Origin: an uncultured Bacteroidales bacterium
GTDB taxonomy: Bacteria > Bacteroidota > Bacteroidia > Bacteroidales > F082
Assembly: GCA_905234275.1 (NCBI GenBank)
Contig: CAJOHD010000001.1
Coordinates: forward strand, 516,524 to 580,523
Direction: 5' to 3'
DNA length: 64,000 bases
The position numbers and the translations under genes are program-made. Shown here piece after piece: positions 19,001-26,907 of the stretch (positions within the stretch are counted from its first letter, which is position 1; every line of letters begins with the position of its first letter). A model generated the notes under the pieces. That model made no database searches. It was not told where the DNA came from and saw only the letters and a program-made list of their open reading frames with translations.

Positions 19001-19338
19001 CCGACGGCGACTTGTTCCCGTGGCAGTTCAAACATTACAAACTCGGTACTACTATCGGTACACGCTCATGGGGCGGTGTTGTTGGCATCCGTGGCAGCCT
19101 TCCATTCATCGATGGCGGCACTTTGAACCGTCCTGAGTTCGCTCCGTTCGACCAGAACGGCAATTGGATTATCGAGGGACACGGTGTTGACCCTGACATC
19201 GTCATCGACAACAACCCATACGACGAGTTCAATGGCATTGATGCCCAATTGGATAAGGCCATCGAGGTGATTCTGGAACAGATGAAAGACTGGCCTGAAG
19301 CACCAGCAGTTCCGGAATGGCCGGATAAGACACATTAA
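16051..19338 (+). CDS. Tricorn-protease-like S41 peptidase with beta-propeller and PDZ domains
   Basis: An exported 1095-residue protease related to archaeal tricorn. A signal peptide ends near LSLQAQ. Residues about 30-560 are two beta-propellers, with repeated FSPDGKNIAF, WSPDGEYIAYISD and WSPDSKKIAW blades. A lysine/glutamate-rich linker (about residues 553-585) leads to a C1 domain, a PDZ domain (around GDFIVAIDGVSTKDM) and the C2 core. IGHAYTGGG contributes the catalytic histidine, IDDRGNGGGN is the S41 glycine-rich loop, and NKYSASDGD (from residue 980) holds the predicted nucleophilic serine. It probably degrades peptides in the periplasm. It starts 19 bases after the helicase gene and may belong to the same transcript. 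Confidence 0.92.
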   Translation: MKFKTLIFSLLLALGALSLQAQNEAKMLRFPAIHGNQVVFSYAGDLYTVDINGGVARQLTNDPDGFEIFARFSPDGKNIAFTGQYDGNTEVYVMPAEGGVPQRVTYTATLDRDDLSDRMGPNNIVMTWKDNENIVYRSRRITWDDFVGQLFVANINGGLGEQLPFEEGGWITYSPDGKKIAFNRVMREFRTWKYYRGGMADDIWIFEFNTKELTNITKNDAQDIFPMWAGDKIYFCSDRDRTMNIFCYDLKTKTITKVTNYTYYDVKYPSLGDNDIVYENGGELYRLSLKDNSINKIPVQIIGDGISSRTKYVDASKFITSGDVSPDGKRIVLGARGDVWTLPVESGITRNLTKSDGVHDRNVAWSPDGEYIAYISDRTGNDELYIQKQDGKEEAIQLTDPQKVSETYKYQPSWSPDSKKIAWYDKMNRLMIIDVASKKVTEVAKSQDGEMRDFTWSPDSKWIAYSDENMSEFSRIFIYNVDTQKVEPVTDTWFNSSNPTFDKNGKYLYFTSERDFNPTYSSVEWNYAYREMSRIYMITLQKDTPSPFLTKNDEVTVEKGEAKEEKPEKSGKGKDKKKDSKKEEEKSIKIDFEGIMSRIIPLPDLNTAYYYDLNAVENGLYYMTWGNRGGGLYYYDLEEKEATRIGDFNDYYLTPDGKKMVIRKRWNIAVINAPKREVKGIEDPIDLSNMKKWVNLHEEWAQIYTEAWRQMRDFFYAPNMHGNDWPAIHDKYAVLIPYCGDRNDVNYLIGEMIGELNIGHAYTGGGDRPETPRLKLGLLGAELERDGSGYYKINKILKGESWNDATISPLTEIGVNAEEGDFIVAIDGVSTKDMNNIYEALVDKAGKAVVLSLNSKASENGARDVVIEPIASENSLYYYNMVQNNIEKVSKATNGQVGYIHIPDMGPEGLNEFVKYFYAQLTKKALIIDDRGNGGGNVSPMIIERLRREASMWTITRNGTQAEIKPNQMMNGPKVLLFNKYSASDGDLFPWQFKHYKLGTTIGTRSWGGVVGIRGSLPFIDGGTLNRPEFAPFDQNGNWIIEGHGVDPDIVIDNNPYDEFNGIDAQLDKAIEVILEQMKDWPEAPAVPEWPDKTH

Positions 19339-19341
19339 AAC

Positions 19342-19425
19342 GAGATTCCTCACTCCGCTTCGCTCCGTTCGGAATGACAAGGCAATTTCCTTGTCATTCC
19401 GAGCCCCGAAGGGGCGAGGAATCTC
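19342..19425. repeat. Large inverted repeat between convergent genes (Bacteroidales intergenic palindrome)
   Basis: GAGATTCCTC (19342-19351) pairs with GAGGAATCTC (19416-19425), and CGGAATGACAAGG (19370-19382) pairs with CCTTGTCATTCCG (19389-19401) around a six-base loop. A small GCCCCGAAGGGGC hairpin is embedded in the right arm. The element fills the gap between two convergent genes and could act as a bidirectional terminator. The left arm (CACTCCGCTTCGCT...) is shared with the element at 24404-24442. Confidence 0.85.
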
Positions 19426-19426
19426 A

Positions 19427-22400
19427 TCAATTTTTTACGAATTTTATTGAAATATCTCCGGTCTTGATGAAATACATCCCATTTTCTATATTTTCCACGT
19501 TAATCTGCTGGTTGTTACCTGAAACTATTCCTTTCATAACGGTTTGTCCGCAGATGTTTGTGATAGTGTATTCTGTCGTTTGTTGACAGACGCTGTCTGT
19601 TCCTACAATGGTTATTACACCATTCGTCGGATTCGGATAAACCGTGATTTCCGAGTTGCAGGGCGGAGTCGTTTGGTGATGTTCCTCGTAAATCTCATCG
19701 CAATCGACATCGCCAAACTGGATTATCGGTTCTCCGTCAACCCAATAGCATCGCATGCCGTCAACGCGATAATTTCTGTCTTTCTGAAGCAATCTCTCGG
19801 GGAAGAAGCTTCTGGTGTGCCCGATGCCGCATATTATCTGTCCGCCGAAGATGTCTTGAGCATCGCTGATGGTCATTATTCGATAGGCAGTACCATTGTA
19901 TTCGCTGTAGTTAACCGCATCGACGTGCATCGTAATACTTTGATTGCCAACGCTAATAGTCCATTCGTCGCCGACATTGGCATAGAAATTATAAAGCGTG
20001 GTGTAGCTTCCTGTGAGCTTGTCCCACCAATAGACAATGCCGTTGTCGCTGTAAACGTATTCGTGAGTCTTAACAATATTTAATCCTTTGTCGTACAACG
20101 TGTTACTCTTAACAATCACTTTCGGTCTTGTTGTACCAATGGTGGTGTCGGTAGCACATTCAAGATACTGGTAAGTGACGCTGCCGTTTTCGTTGGTGAT
20201 TTCATAATACCATTCGTCGCCGATAAGTGGATAGTTGTCCTCATAATTCGTAATAATTGGCAAACCGCCATTGACATCTTCAATCCAAACGCACTCGTGG
20301 TTTGCACCGGCATTCAGTGCCTTTACCATATCATTGGTGCCGTATTGTCCGATGGTGAGCAGCCAATAAGGTGGATAATCGCCGCGATGAAAAGCCGAAG
20401 AGCCAGGCAAATCAGGCGAATCGGGATTTCCGCAGGCAGGGATGTCGTCGTCATCGAGCCAATAGCAGTTCAAGTCGTAAATATTTTCATATTCATATCC
20501 GGCAATATTTCCGCGATAGACCTGAATATTGGAGGCCAACAGCGCCGAAGGGATGTAAATGTCACCAGTGTTGTAAACATTTTCTATTGATTGACCACCT
20601 GTGCCGACTATTCCGCCTGCCCAGACGCTTTCCAAACTTTCATCAAGAGTTTTTATTTCAACTATTACGTCGCCACGATTGTAGCTGTTTGTTATATAGT
20701 TTTGAAAACCGCCGCTAAGTCCGCCAATGTGCAACTCTGTTGCTGGCGAAGCTTTTACCGTGCCTTTGTTCACGCATCGTGTGATGGTGTTAGCATGCTT
20801 GCCGGAGATTCCACCTGCTGCACTTACGCTGTTGCCCACGACATCGCCGTTGTTGACACAATCGTAAATATCCACCAAAATATTCTGATACCCCATCGTT
20901 CCCATAATGCCGCCACACACAGAGCCTTTGCCAAAAATAGTTCCGTTATTTGTGCATTGCCTGATTTCAATGTCGTTGCAAAGTCCGACAATGCCGCCGA
21001 TGGTGTTGCCATAACCAGATGCATAGTTCTGACAATTCAACAACATGCCATTACTGAACTGAGCCACGATACCTCCGGCATTGTAATCACCGCCGTCGAA
21101 AACACCAGTCTCGTTGTTAATACAATTTTGAACGATACAATTGTCAACACGACCGACAATACCACCGGATTTTCCTCCGTATGTCCTGCCGAAATTCTGG
21201 CAATTTGTGATAAGAGATTGTATCGCCATGCCAGCTATTCCGCCTGAACAGTTTTGTGCAATGATATTACCTTTATTAATACATGATTCTATTTTAAAAT
21301 CACCGCTTTCAACAGAAATAGCGCTAACGATGCCAGCGCCATCATAAATGCTGTCCAATCTGGCTTCATTTACACAATCTTTAATGTAAAATGTGTCGTC
21401 GGCATTAACAGTATAAGTCCCCACAATACCTCCGGCGGTTTGGCTATATTCGATATGACTGTTGGTAACTGTACAATTTTCAATAATTGTGTTTTGTGCC
21501 GATCCCACGAGTGCTCCTGTTACTACACCGTTTTTAATGTGAGCGTTTTCAATATGCACATTCTTGATTGTGGCATTATCGGTGCAGCCGAACAGACCTG
21601 AAACCATGTTTTGCCCTGGATTTTCTATGTTTAATCCAAATATTTTATGGTTGTTTCCATCGAAAACACCTCTAAAATACCGTGGTGAATTCACATTGAT
21701 ATCATAATCACCGATTGTTCTCCAATAATATCCGCGATCGTTAAATAAGAATATGTCGTTTGTAAGAATATAGTGCGCAAAATCACATCCCTCGTATGTC
21801 ATCCACGCCAACAAAGCCAACTGCTCCGAATTGGCAATCTGATAAGGGTTTTCTGGCGAACCGTTGCCACCCGCATAATTAAGCCAGTATGAACCGCTCC
21901 ATGTTTCAACAAATGTGTCGAAATATTGATTCCATTCTGAATTTCTATAAACAGATAGACGTCCGAAAGGGACTATCAGCTTTGAACAATCCATGTTTTC
22001 AAACGGACGGTCTCCAATAGTAGGCGGTACTCGAGCCATGCAAATGATATAGGAGAAACCGGTACAGTCCCAGAAAGCGTAAGAACCTATTGATGTCACG
22101 GAACTAGGAATTATCAATAACCCATTAAATGAACAACCTCCAAAAGCAGCTTCACCTATTGTGGTTACATTTTCACCCAAAGTAAGATAGCCGTCAAAAT
22201 TGGTGTTGCTAAATGCGTGTTCGCCAATGTAAGTGACGGCATCAGGGATGGTTATGTCACCATGCAGTCTCTGACAGAAGTCAAAAGCACAATCACCGAT
22301 GCTGGTAATGGTATTGGGAAGGGTCAAAGTGCCGTCCAGAAAAGCACAATTGTAAAAAGCCCGATATCCAATCGCTGTAACTGTATAATCTTGATTTTCA

Positions 22401-22579
22401 TAGGTCACAGACTCAGGGATTTCAAGGTCTCCCATCGCACCAATGCCATCAATATGGCCAGTGACAGTCACCGTAACACCGTCGTCGTTGATGGTATAAA
22501 ATAATTTGCCGACATGGAAATCCTGGGCGTTGAGGGTTATTGAACAAAAAATTGCAGCTAAAAGAAGAAGCTTTTTCAT
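19427..22579 (-). CDS. Large secreted BspA-like leucine-rich repeat protein with T9SS sorting domain
   Basis: A 1050-residue presumed surface protein. A signal peptide ends near ITLNAQ. Residues about 50-210 are LRR_5/BspA-type repeats (for example NTITSIGDCAFDFC and DAVTYIGEHAFSN). From about 235 comes a beta-helix-like region starting with GSPENPYQIANSEQLALLA and continuing through many GGIVG turns (GLUG-type repeats; TAGGIVGTYT, SGGIVGRVDN). A beta-rich region (about 800-960) precedes the C-terminal sorting domain (ITVYPNPTNGVITI to the end), which directs export by the type IX system and surface anchoring. It is the last gene of a five-gene minus-strand block, 17 bases after the preceding lipoprotein gene. 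BspA-like repeats are associated with adhesion in other Bacteroidetes; the ligand here is unknown. Confidence 0.88.
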   Translation of the reverse strand: MKKLLLLAAIFCSITLNAQDFHVGKLFYTINDDGVTVTVTGHIDGIGAMGDLEIPESVTYENQDYTVTAIGYRAFYNCAFLDGTLTLPNTITSIGDCAFDFCQRLHGDITIPDAVTYIGEHAFSNTNFDGYLTLGENVTTIGEAAFGGCSFNGLLIIPSSVTSIGSYAFWDCTGFSYIICMARVPPTIGDRPFENMDCSKLIVPFGRLSVYRNSEWNQYFDTFVETWSGSYWLNYAGGNGSPENPYQIANSEQLALLAWMTYEGCDFAHYILTNDIFLFNDRGYYWRTIGDYDINVNSPRYFRGVFDGNNHKIFGLNIENPGQNMVSGLFGCTDNATIKNVHIENAHIKNGVVTGALVGSAQNTIIENCTVTNSHIEYSQTAGGIVGTYTVNADDTFYIKDCVNEARLDSIYDGAGIVSAISVESGDFKIESCINKGNIIAQNCSGGIAGMAIQSLITNCQNFGRTYGGKSGGIVGRVDNCIVQNCINNETGVFDGGDYNAGGIVAQFSNGMLLNCQNYASGYGNTIGGIVGLCNDIEIRQCTNNGTIFGKGSVCGGIMGTMGYQNILVDIYDCVNNGDVVGNSVSAAGGISGKHANTITRCVNKGTVKASPATELHIGGLSGGFQNYITNSYNRGDVIVEIKTLDESLESVWAGGIVGTGGQSIENVYNTGDIYIPSALLASNIQVYRGNIAGYEYENIYDLNCYWLDDDDIPACGNPDSPDLPGSSAFHRGDYPPYWLLTIGQYGTNDMVKALNAGANHECVWIEDVNGGLPIITNYEDNYPLIGDEWYYEITNENGSVTYQYLECATDTTIGTTRPKVIVKSNTLYDKGLNIVKTHEYVYSDNGIVYWWDKLTGSYTTLYNFYANVGDEWTISVGNQSITMHVDAVNYSEYNGTAYRIMTISDAQDIFGGQIICGIGHTRSFFPERLLQKDRNYRVDGMRCYWVDGEPIIQFGDVDCDEIYEEHHQTTPPCNSEITVYPNPTNGVITIVGTDSVCQQTTEYTITNICGQTVMKGIVSGNNQQINVENIENGMYFIKTGDISIKFVKN

Positions 22580-22596
22580 GATAAACAGATTTATTT

Positions 22597-23439
22597 TTAT
22601 TTGAAATCACAGACCAGACGGACACACAATCCGCAATGACGTGGACCATCAATACTTATGTTCCCTCCGTCTTCACCAACGAAGGAGTACAATGCGAAGT
22701 CGTCATAATAAGGTGTTGATGTCCAATAACATCCTGCTATATTGACGCTTTGAATTAAATTCACAAATCGGAAACCGCCGGCGGGAAGGAATACTGCTCC
22801 ATGCGGTTCGAGGCTGTTATTCCATTCCGATTTTGAGATTGTGTTCAAAGCAAAATCGCCACCTGTTGTATTGGTGTTGTTGAGAATGAAATAGTCGCTT
22901 GTCCAGTCGTCGGGAAGAATTATCGCTCCGTTAATGCCGTCGATTGTGGCTTTTGCGAATCGCAGACCGCTGTTGGTAATTCTTTGTTTAAAAAGATATG
23001 TCCATTCGGATCCTGTCATAGTGCGCCAGATGCTGCCTGCGCCATTGGAAATGTTGTTGTCACCCCATTCGGAATACGTAGGGTAGTCATTGTCGGCTCC
23101 ACTTGACAATGTGGGATTGTTGCCAGTGCCCCAGCCGAACAAATCAATCCAGCCGTCGTAATCATCTGAAATGTTGGAATTGTCAAAACCTATTGTATCC
23201 CATTGGTTTTCAGCGAATCGCCAAGTGTTATTTGATGCGCGGTATTGCAGATTTCCTTTCGAAAAATAAATCATCGTCGAGTCGCTGACAGAAAACAAGC
23301 CGTTAATCGTTCCTGTAGGATGCGACGGCTGCGGTTCGTTTGTGCTATTTGCCGCATTGTCGGATGATTTCTTGCAACTGCCAATAGTTACTAATAATAA
23401 CGCAAGAATAACAATTATTAATTTAGTGATTTTGTTCAT
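22597..23439 (-). CDS. Lipoprotein with fibrobacter-succinogenes-type paralogous (FISUMP-like) domain
   Basis: A 280-residue predicted lipoprotein. The start at 23439 gives a compact signal with lipobox VTIGSC; an alternative ATG three codons upstream changes little. After a low-complexity linker (about residues 25-45) comes a domain opening with GLFSVSDSTMIYFSKGNLQY and containing WRFAENQWD, IDLFGWGTG and WRTMTGSEWTYLF. This is a pattern I recognise from large paralogous families of Bacteroidales and Fibrobacter surface proteins. It ends with RHCGLCVRLVCDFK, where members often end in a similar VRLV strand. The biochemical function is unknown. It sits 28 bases after the LPAT-repeat lipoprotein gene and 17 bases before the large LRR protein gene. 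Confidence 0.75.
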   Translation of the reverse strand: MNKITKLIIVILALLLVTIGSCKKSSDNAANSTNEPQPSHPTGTINGLFSVSDSTMIYFSKGNLQYRASNNTWRFAENQWDTIGFDNSNISDDYDGWIDLFGWGTGNNPTLSSGADNDYPTYSEWGDNNISNGAGSIWRTMTGSEWTYLFKQRITNSGLRFAKATIDGINGAIILPDDWTSDYFILNNTNTTGGDFALNTISKSEWNNSLEPHGAVFLPAGGFRFVNLIQSVNIAGCYWTSTPYYDDFALYSFVGEDGGNISIDGPRHCGLCVRLVCDFK

Positions 23440-23467
23440 ATTTAACATATCAATTTCTTCTTAAAAA

Positions 23468-24379
23468 TTAGAAAGGTTCAACCAGCCAGTTGTCTGGAAT
23501 CTTATTTGTGCCAAACACCTGAGGCAACGACCAGGGGCAATAAAAAGTGCCGTATTCAGCAGTCTGATCGAGCCAGTATAGTGTCGCTCCATTATACCAG
23601 TCGGTAAAATAAACCTTGATGCCTCTCAAGTTGCTGCAACACGTGAACATCAGTTTATAACAGCCTTCAGCTAAAGTCGTGGCTGGCAACGTTGGTACTG
23701 AAGCAAGTTGCGAACATCTGAAAAACATATGTTCATAACAGTATTTCGACAAATTTGTCGCAGGCAAATCTGGACATGTTTTAAGCCTCGAACAACCGTA
23801 AAACATGTTGGAATAACAATAATCTCCCATTTTTGTGGCAGGCAGCTCAGGCGCCGATGTTATGTATGTGTCGATAAAAAGCGAGGCAAAACAGTTTTTA
23901 GGCAATGGCTTGTCCCTGAAAACAGTGTCAATCAATGACATGATATTGCCGCTTACGGCTGTTTCCTTGTAATTTGTCCTGAATCGAACACCTTCGCCAA
24001 GATAATGGTTGTTTTCGTCATATAATTCAAGATTCGGACTAAGTCCTTGAGGGTTATGGCCTCTGAAATATACCTTGTCGCCTTCATGCGCCAAAACCGC
24101 AATAGTATAATTAGGTATAAACCTGTTCCAAACGACATTGTCATAACTATACTCGAAATATAATATTGTATCATAGCCAAACCTTGCGTCCATTTCTATT
24201 GCAATGCGGCTGTCTTCGGCTGTAAAACAAAGCGGATTGGTGATTAAAACGCCTGGCTCTTCAGGAACACTTCCCGAATCATTGTCAATTTTTTGTTTCT
24301 TGCAAGCTGTAATCAAGAGAAATGCCAACAAAAATAATACTGCTATTTTAATAAAGCTTGTGAAAATATTATTATTCAT
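23468..24379 (-). CDS. Lipoprotein with LPAT-type leucine-rich-like repeats
   Basis: A 303-residue predicted lipoprotein with lipobox LLITAC. The N-terminal half is a beta-sandwich-like region (YFEYSYDNVVWNRFIP). The C-terminal half carries at least three repeats of about 23 residues: APELPATKMGDYCYSNMFYG, then CPDLPATNLSKYCYEHMFFR, then VPTLPATTLAEGCYKLMFTC. These LPAT...CYxxMF units are a leucine-rich-like repeat seen in Bacteroidales surface proteins. It ends with a segment (PWSLPQVFGTNKIPDNW) typical of the caps of such repeats. The function is unknown, presumably surface interaction. Flanking gaps are 21 and 28 bases, consistent with one operon. Confidence 0.75.
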   Translation of the reverse strand: MNNNIFTSFIKIAVLFLLAFLLITACKKQKIDNDSGSVPEEPGVLITNPLCFTAEDSRIAIEMDARFGYDTILYFEYSYDNVVWNRFIPNYTIAVLAHEGDKVYFRGHNPQGLSPNLELYDENNHYLGEGVRFRTNYKETAVSGNIMSLIDTVFRDKPLPKNCFASLFIDTYITSAPELPATKMGDYCYSNMFYGCSRLKTCPDLPATNLSKYCYEHMFFRCSQLASVPTLPATTLAEGCYKLMFTCCSNLRGIKVYFTDWYNGATLYWLDQTAEYGTFYCPWSLPQVFGTNKIPDNWLVEPF

Positions 24380-24400
24380 AAGATTAATATTTTAATTAGT

Positions 24401-25345
24401 TTAGAGATTTCTCCACTCCGCTTCGCTTCGGTCGAAATGACGCGCGGTGTCGCAATCTTCTTCAATTGTTTCAAAGTACAGAATCCAAGGTGAATGCTCG
24501 TATTGATAGCCACTATTGCATGGTACTGTGAGAGTTGTGTACCTATCGTCTGGGAATACATAATCTCTTAATGTCGGCGGCTCAGTAGCACGGGAAATGA
24601 CTTCTATAAACTGTGTGCAATCATAAAAAGCAAACTCCCCAATATAGGTGACTGATTCAGGGAACTCCAGATTACCGGTAAAGCCATAACAACTCTCAAA
24701 AGCACGATTGCCTATTTTTGTGACGGTTTCTGGGATGTTCAATGGCCCTGTCAGGTTGCAACAATACTCAAACACACCATCATTTATGGCGGTGATATTG
24801 CTCGGAATGTGTAATGTGCCTTCAAAACTGTAACAACTGTTGAAAGCATTATCGCCCAAAAATGTAACGGAATCAGGGATATATAGTGAACCTGAAAAAT
24901 GATAATTAGCTGAGAATGCGCACTCGCCGATGTATGTAAGAGAACTTGGCAGATTCAAATTGCCGGTAAAACCACAGGCGTGGAAAGCCCAATCGCCTAT
25001 TTTGGTAATCGTATTCGGAAGGGTCAGTGTGCCTATTTCTGTCCAGGCCATGTCAAAATTAAAAGCATAGTCGCCGATGACAGTCACAGTGTATTCTTTG
25101 CCGTCATACGAAACCGTTTCCGGGATGTTTACGTCTCCCGACAAATATTGCAACTCAATACATTCTGTTAAAGTTACAGAAACGCTGTCGCTGTTAACCT
25201 GATAAACATAGTTGTCAATGGTGAACTCTATTGGAGCCGGCGGAGTCTGCGGCTCGTCATTCACAGGGGATTTTTTCTTGCAACCGGCAATGGTTATCAA
25301 TGATAACGATAGAATAATGATTAAAATTTTTGTAATGTTTTTCAT
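24401..25345 (-). CDS. BspA-like leucine-rich repeat lipoprotein
   Basis: A 314-residue lipoprotein. The start at 25345 gives a signal with lipobox LITIAGC; a longer frame begins at 25384 but lacks a signal-like start. The mature part has a short proline-rich linker, then about eight LRR_5/BspA repeats (PNTITKIGDWAFHAC, SSLTYIGECAFSAN, DSVTFLGDNAFNSC, ETVTKIGNRAFESC, ESVTYIGEFAFYDC), very close to the N-terminal region of the 1050-residue protein at 19427. The last 13 residues, RHFDRSEAEWRNL, are encoded by an intergenic-type repeat (24404-24442), so the natural C-terminus seems to have been replaced or extended by that element. Second gene of the regulator-led block. Confidence 0.82.
   Translation of the reverse strand: MKNITKILIIILSLSLITIAGCKKKSPVNDEPQTPPAPIEFTIDNYVYQVNSDSVSVTLTECIELQYLSGDVNIPETVSYDGKEYTVTVIGDYAFNFDMAWTEIGTLTLPNTITKIGDWAFHACGFTGNLNLPSSLTYIGECAFSANYHFSGSLYIPDSVTFLGDNAFNSCYSFEGTLHIPSNITAINDGVFEYCCNLTGPLNIPETVTKIGNRAFESCYGFTGNLEFPESVTYIGEFAFYDCTQFIEVISRATEPPTLRDYVFPDDRYTTLTVPCNSGYQYEHSPWILYFETIEEDCDTARHFDRSEAEWRNL
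24404..24442. repeat. Bacteroidales palindrome-family arm overlapping a gene end
   Basis: GAGATTTCTCCACTCCGCTT and the following CGCTTCGGTCGAAATGACG match the left arm of the 19342-19425 element with a few changes. Read on the minus strand it supplies the last 13 codons of the LRR lipoprotein gene. The TAA stop lies immediately outside the repeat. Confidence 0.8.
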
Positions 25346-25361
25346 GAGATACAATTTATTA

Positions 25362-25391
25362 TAATTCGTGTTTATTTGTGTCAATTCGTGG
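25362..25391. repeat. Three tandem 10-base units between regulator and first lipoprotein gene
   Basis: TAATTCGTGT, TTATTTGTGT and CAATTCGTGG follow one another with a 10-base period. They fill most of the 46-base gap between the regulator stop and the lipoprotein start. This family of ATTCGTGT words is a common intergenic repeat in Bacteroidetes as far as I recall. No function is known. Confidence 0.7.
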
Positions 25392-26744
25392 TTAAATGTT
25401 TTCTATTATCTCTTCAAAACTCCGTGAATCCTCGCTTCCATTCATCTTTTCCTGCTTAATCCTTGATTTGCGTCTCGCATACGAGTTCGTCTGCTGGTTC
25501 AGCAAAATCGCAATCACCTGGTTGTTGAATCCCAATCTCGTCAGCGAGCAGATGTGCAGGTCTTCTTGTGTCAATGAAGGATATTTCTCAATAAGCTTTT
25601 TATTGAAGTCATTGTAAATCAAGTTGATTAGATTCATAAAATCATCCCAAGAGTCGTCGTCGAGCACGAAATCGAGTCTGCTTTTCGTAATCTGCTCCGA
25701 CAACGCGAGGGCAGTGACATAAACCTTGTTTTTCTTGAGAGCAAGCTCAAACTGGTTTTTATTCTTTTCAGCGTCCAATTGAGATCTCAGAGTTCTCTGA
25801 CGAAGCAGAATAATTGTGATAATCAACGCAATTCCGAGTACTCCGAGAACTCCACCCAAGTATATAGTGCGCGTTCTCTGTTTCGCCTTTAATGCGTTTT
25901 CCTGCATCTTCAAATCGTTAGCGCTTTTGATGCGTTGTACTTCCTCGCTGCGGTGCTGGTTATCTGCTGCAATCATATTATCGTTGAAAAGCTCATGATA
26001 TTCAAGGGCTTTCGCATAATCTCCACGAATTTGATAGATGAAATATAACGTCTGATATGCCGACATTTTCATCCCAGCCTTGTCACTTTTAGCTGCCTCG
26101 TTGAGATGTTTTATCGCTTCATCATCATTTTCGAGGTAATAATACGCCAAACCGAGCAGCAGATGGCATTGGTAAGGCTCGGCATCGTTTGCAAGTGCCT
26201 GATTTACAATTGAAATCATCTTTTCGAAATCGCCAGATTCCATGTAGATGTCGCGCGCCAAATCAAGACGTAAACTGTTTATGAAATCTTGTTCATCCAA
26301 AGTCCTTGCAATTATCATCGCCTCGTTGTAATAATACTCAGCATCGTCGAGGTGGTTCAACGAAGCTGCTGCGCGACCAGCATTTCTTATGGATTTCATC
26401 AGATTTGCGGGCTGGCCGAGCTCACGGAATAGGGTGGAGGCGTCGAGATGCATGTTCAAAGCGTCTTCAAAAAGACCTTGTAGCCAATAAATCTCTCCAA
26501 GTCGGTCTTCGTTTTCGGCTTTCAACGCCTTGACATCGTAATTTTCGGCATCGCAAAAGTTTAATGTCACCAAAGCGTCGCTGAAGGCCTTGGCGGCATC
26601 TTCGTTTTGCTTCGTCTCACGCAGCTCAAAACCTTTATTATATATAGCAAGCGCCTCGTCATAACGCGATGCTTGTCTGCACGAGACAAATACCGTCGCC
26701 ATAACGAGGAGCGTGATTGTGATATATCTTTTAAATGGTTGCAT
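25392..26744 (-). CDS. TPR membrane regulator with C-terminal helix-turn-helix
   Basis: A 450-residue protein of a Bacteroidales regulator type. The start at 26744 gives a signal ending in a lipobox-like VFVSC (Cys22); an upstream TTG/ATG frame would overlap the predicted promoter. Residues about 25-290 are tetratricopeptide repeats (ALAIYNKGFELRETKQNEDA, LLGLAYYYLENDDEAIKHL, YQIRGDYAKALEYHELF). A coiled segment, one transmembrane helix (about 305-327) and a second coiled segment follow. The C-terminal about 80 residues form a LuxR/GerE-like helix-turn-helix (SLTQEDLHICSLTRLGFNNQVIAILLNQ). It would sense something in the periplasm and act on DNA from the membrane. It heads a block of four surface-protein genes, and four 11-base direct repeats lie upstream of its promoter. 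Confidence 0.82.
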   Translation of the reverse strand: MQPFKRYITITLLVMATVFVSCRQASRYDEALAIYNKGFELRETKQNEDAAKAFSDALVTLNFCDAENYDVKALKAENEDRLGEIYWLQGLFEDALNMHLDASTLFRELGQPANLMKSIRNAGRAAASLNHLDDAEYYYNEAMIIARTLDEQDFINSLRLDLARDIYMESGDFEKMISIVNQALANDAEPYQCHLLLGLAYYYLENDDEAIKHLNEAAKSDKAGMKMSAYQTLYFIYQIRGDYAKALEYHELFNDNMIAADNQHRSEEVQRIKSANDLKMQENALKAKQRTRTIYLGGVLGVLGIALIITIILLRQRTLRSQLDAEKNKNQFELALKKNKVYVTALALSEQITKSRLDFVLDDDSWDDFMNLINLIYNDFNKKLIEKYPSLTQEDLHICSLTRLGFNNQVIAILLNQQTNSYARRKSRIKQEKMNGSEDSRSFEEIIENI

Positions 26745-26765
26745 GTCAATTATTGTGTTGACGTT

Positions 26766-26799
26766 GCAAAGATATATCAATTTTTTTATAAAAATCAAA
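26766..26799 (-). promoter_or_regulatory. Predicted promoter of the TPR-HTH regulator block
   Basis: On the minus strand TTTG (26796-26799), a 21-base spacer and TATCTTTGC (26766-26774) match the Bacteroidetes consensus. The start codon at 26744 is about 20 bases downstream. This rules out the longer reading frame that begins at 26798. Confidence 0.7.
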
Positions 26800-26820
26800 T
26801 TGTCAAGTCAAAAACACGTC

Positions 26821-26842
26821 TTGCCTATCGTTTGTCTATCAT
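26821..26842. promoter_or_regulatory. Two tandem 11-base direct repeats, possible operator (proximal pair)
   Basis: TTGCCTATCGT is followed directly by TTGTCTATCAT. The 11-base period puts both copies on the same DNA face. The pair lies about 60-85 bases upstream of the predicted regulator transcription start. A second pair with the same layout lies 65 bases further away. Confidence 0.6.
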
Positions 26843-26885
26843 CGAAAATTTTAAAAAATTGATAATCAATACAATAAAAATGTCT

Positions 26886-26907
26886 TTGACTATTACTTGT
26901 CTATCAT
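26886..26907. promoter_or_regulatory. Two tandem 11-base direct repeats, possible operator (distal pair)
   Basis: TTGACTATTAC is followed directly by TTGTCTATCAT; the second unit is identical to the second unit of the proximal pair. The last base touches the stop codon of the nitroreductase gene. Confidence 0.6.

Noticed and set aside
19876..21247. Several long plus-strand open frames opposite the large T9SS protein gene
   Set aside because: They are antisense shadows: the minus-strand gene has a signal peptide, repeats and a sorting domain throughout, while the plus-strand frames show no domain and no promoter.
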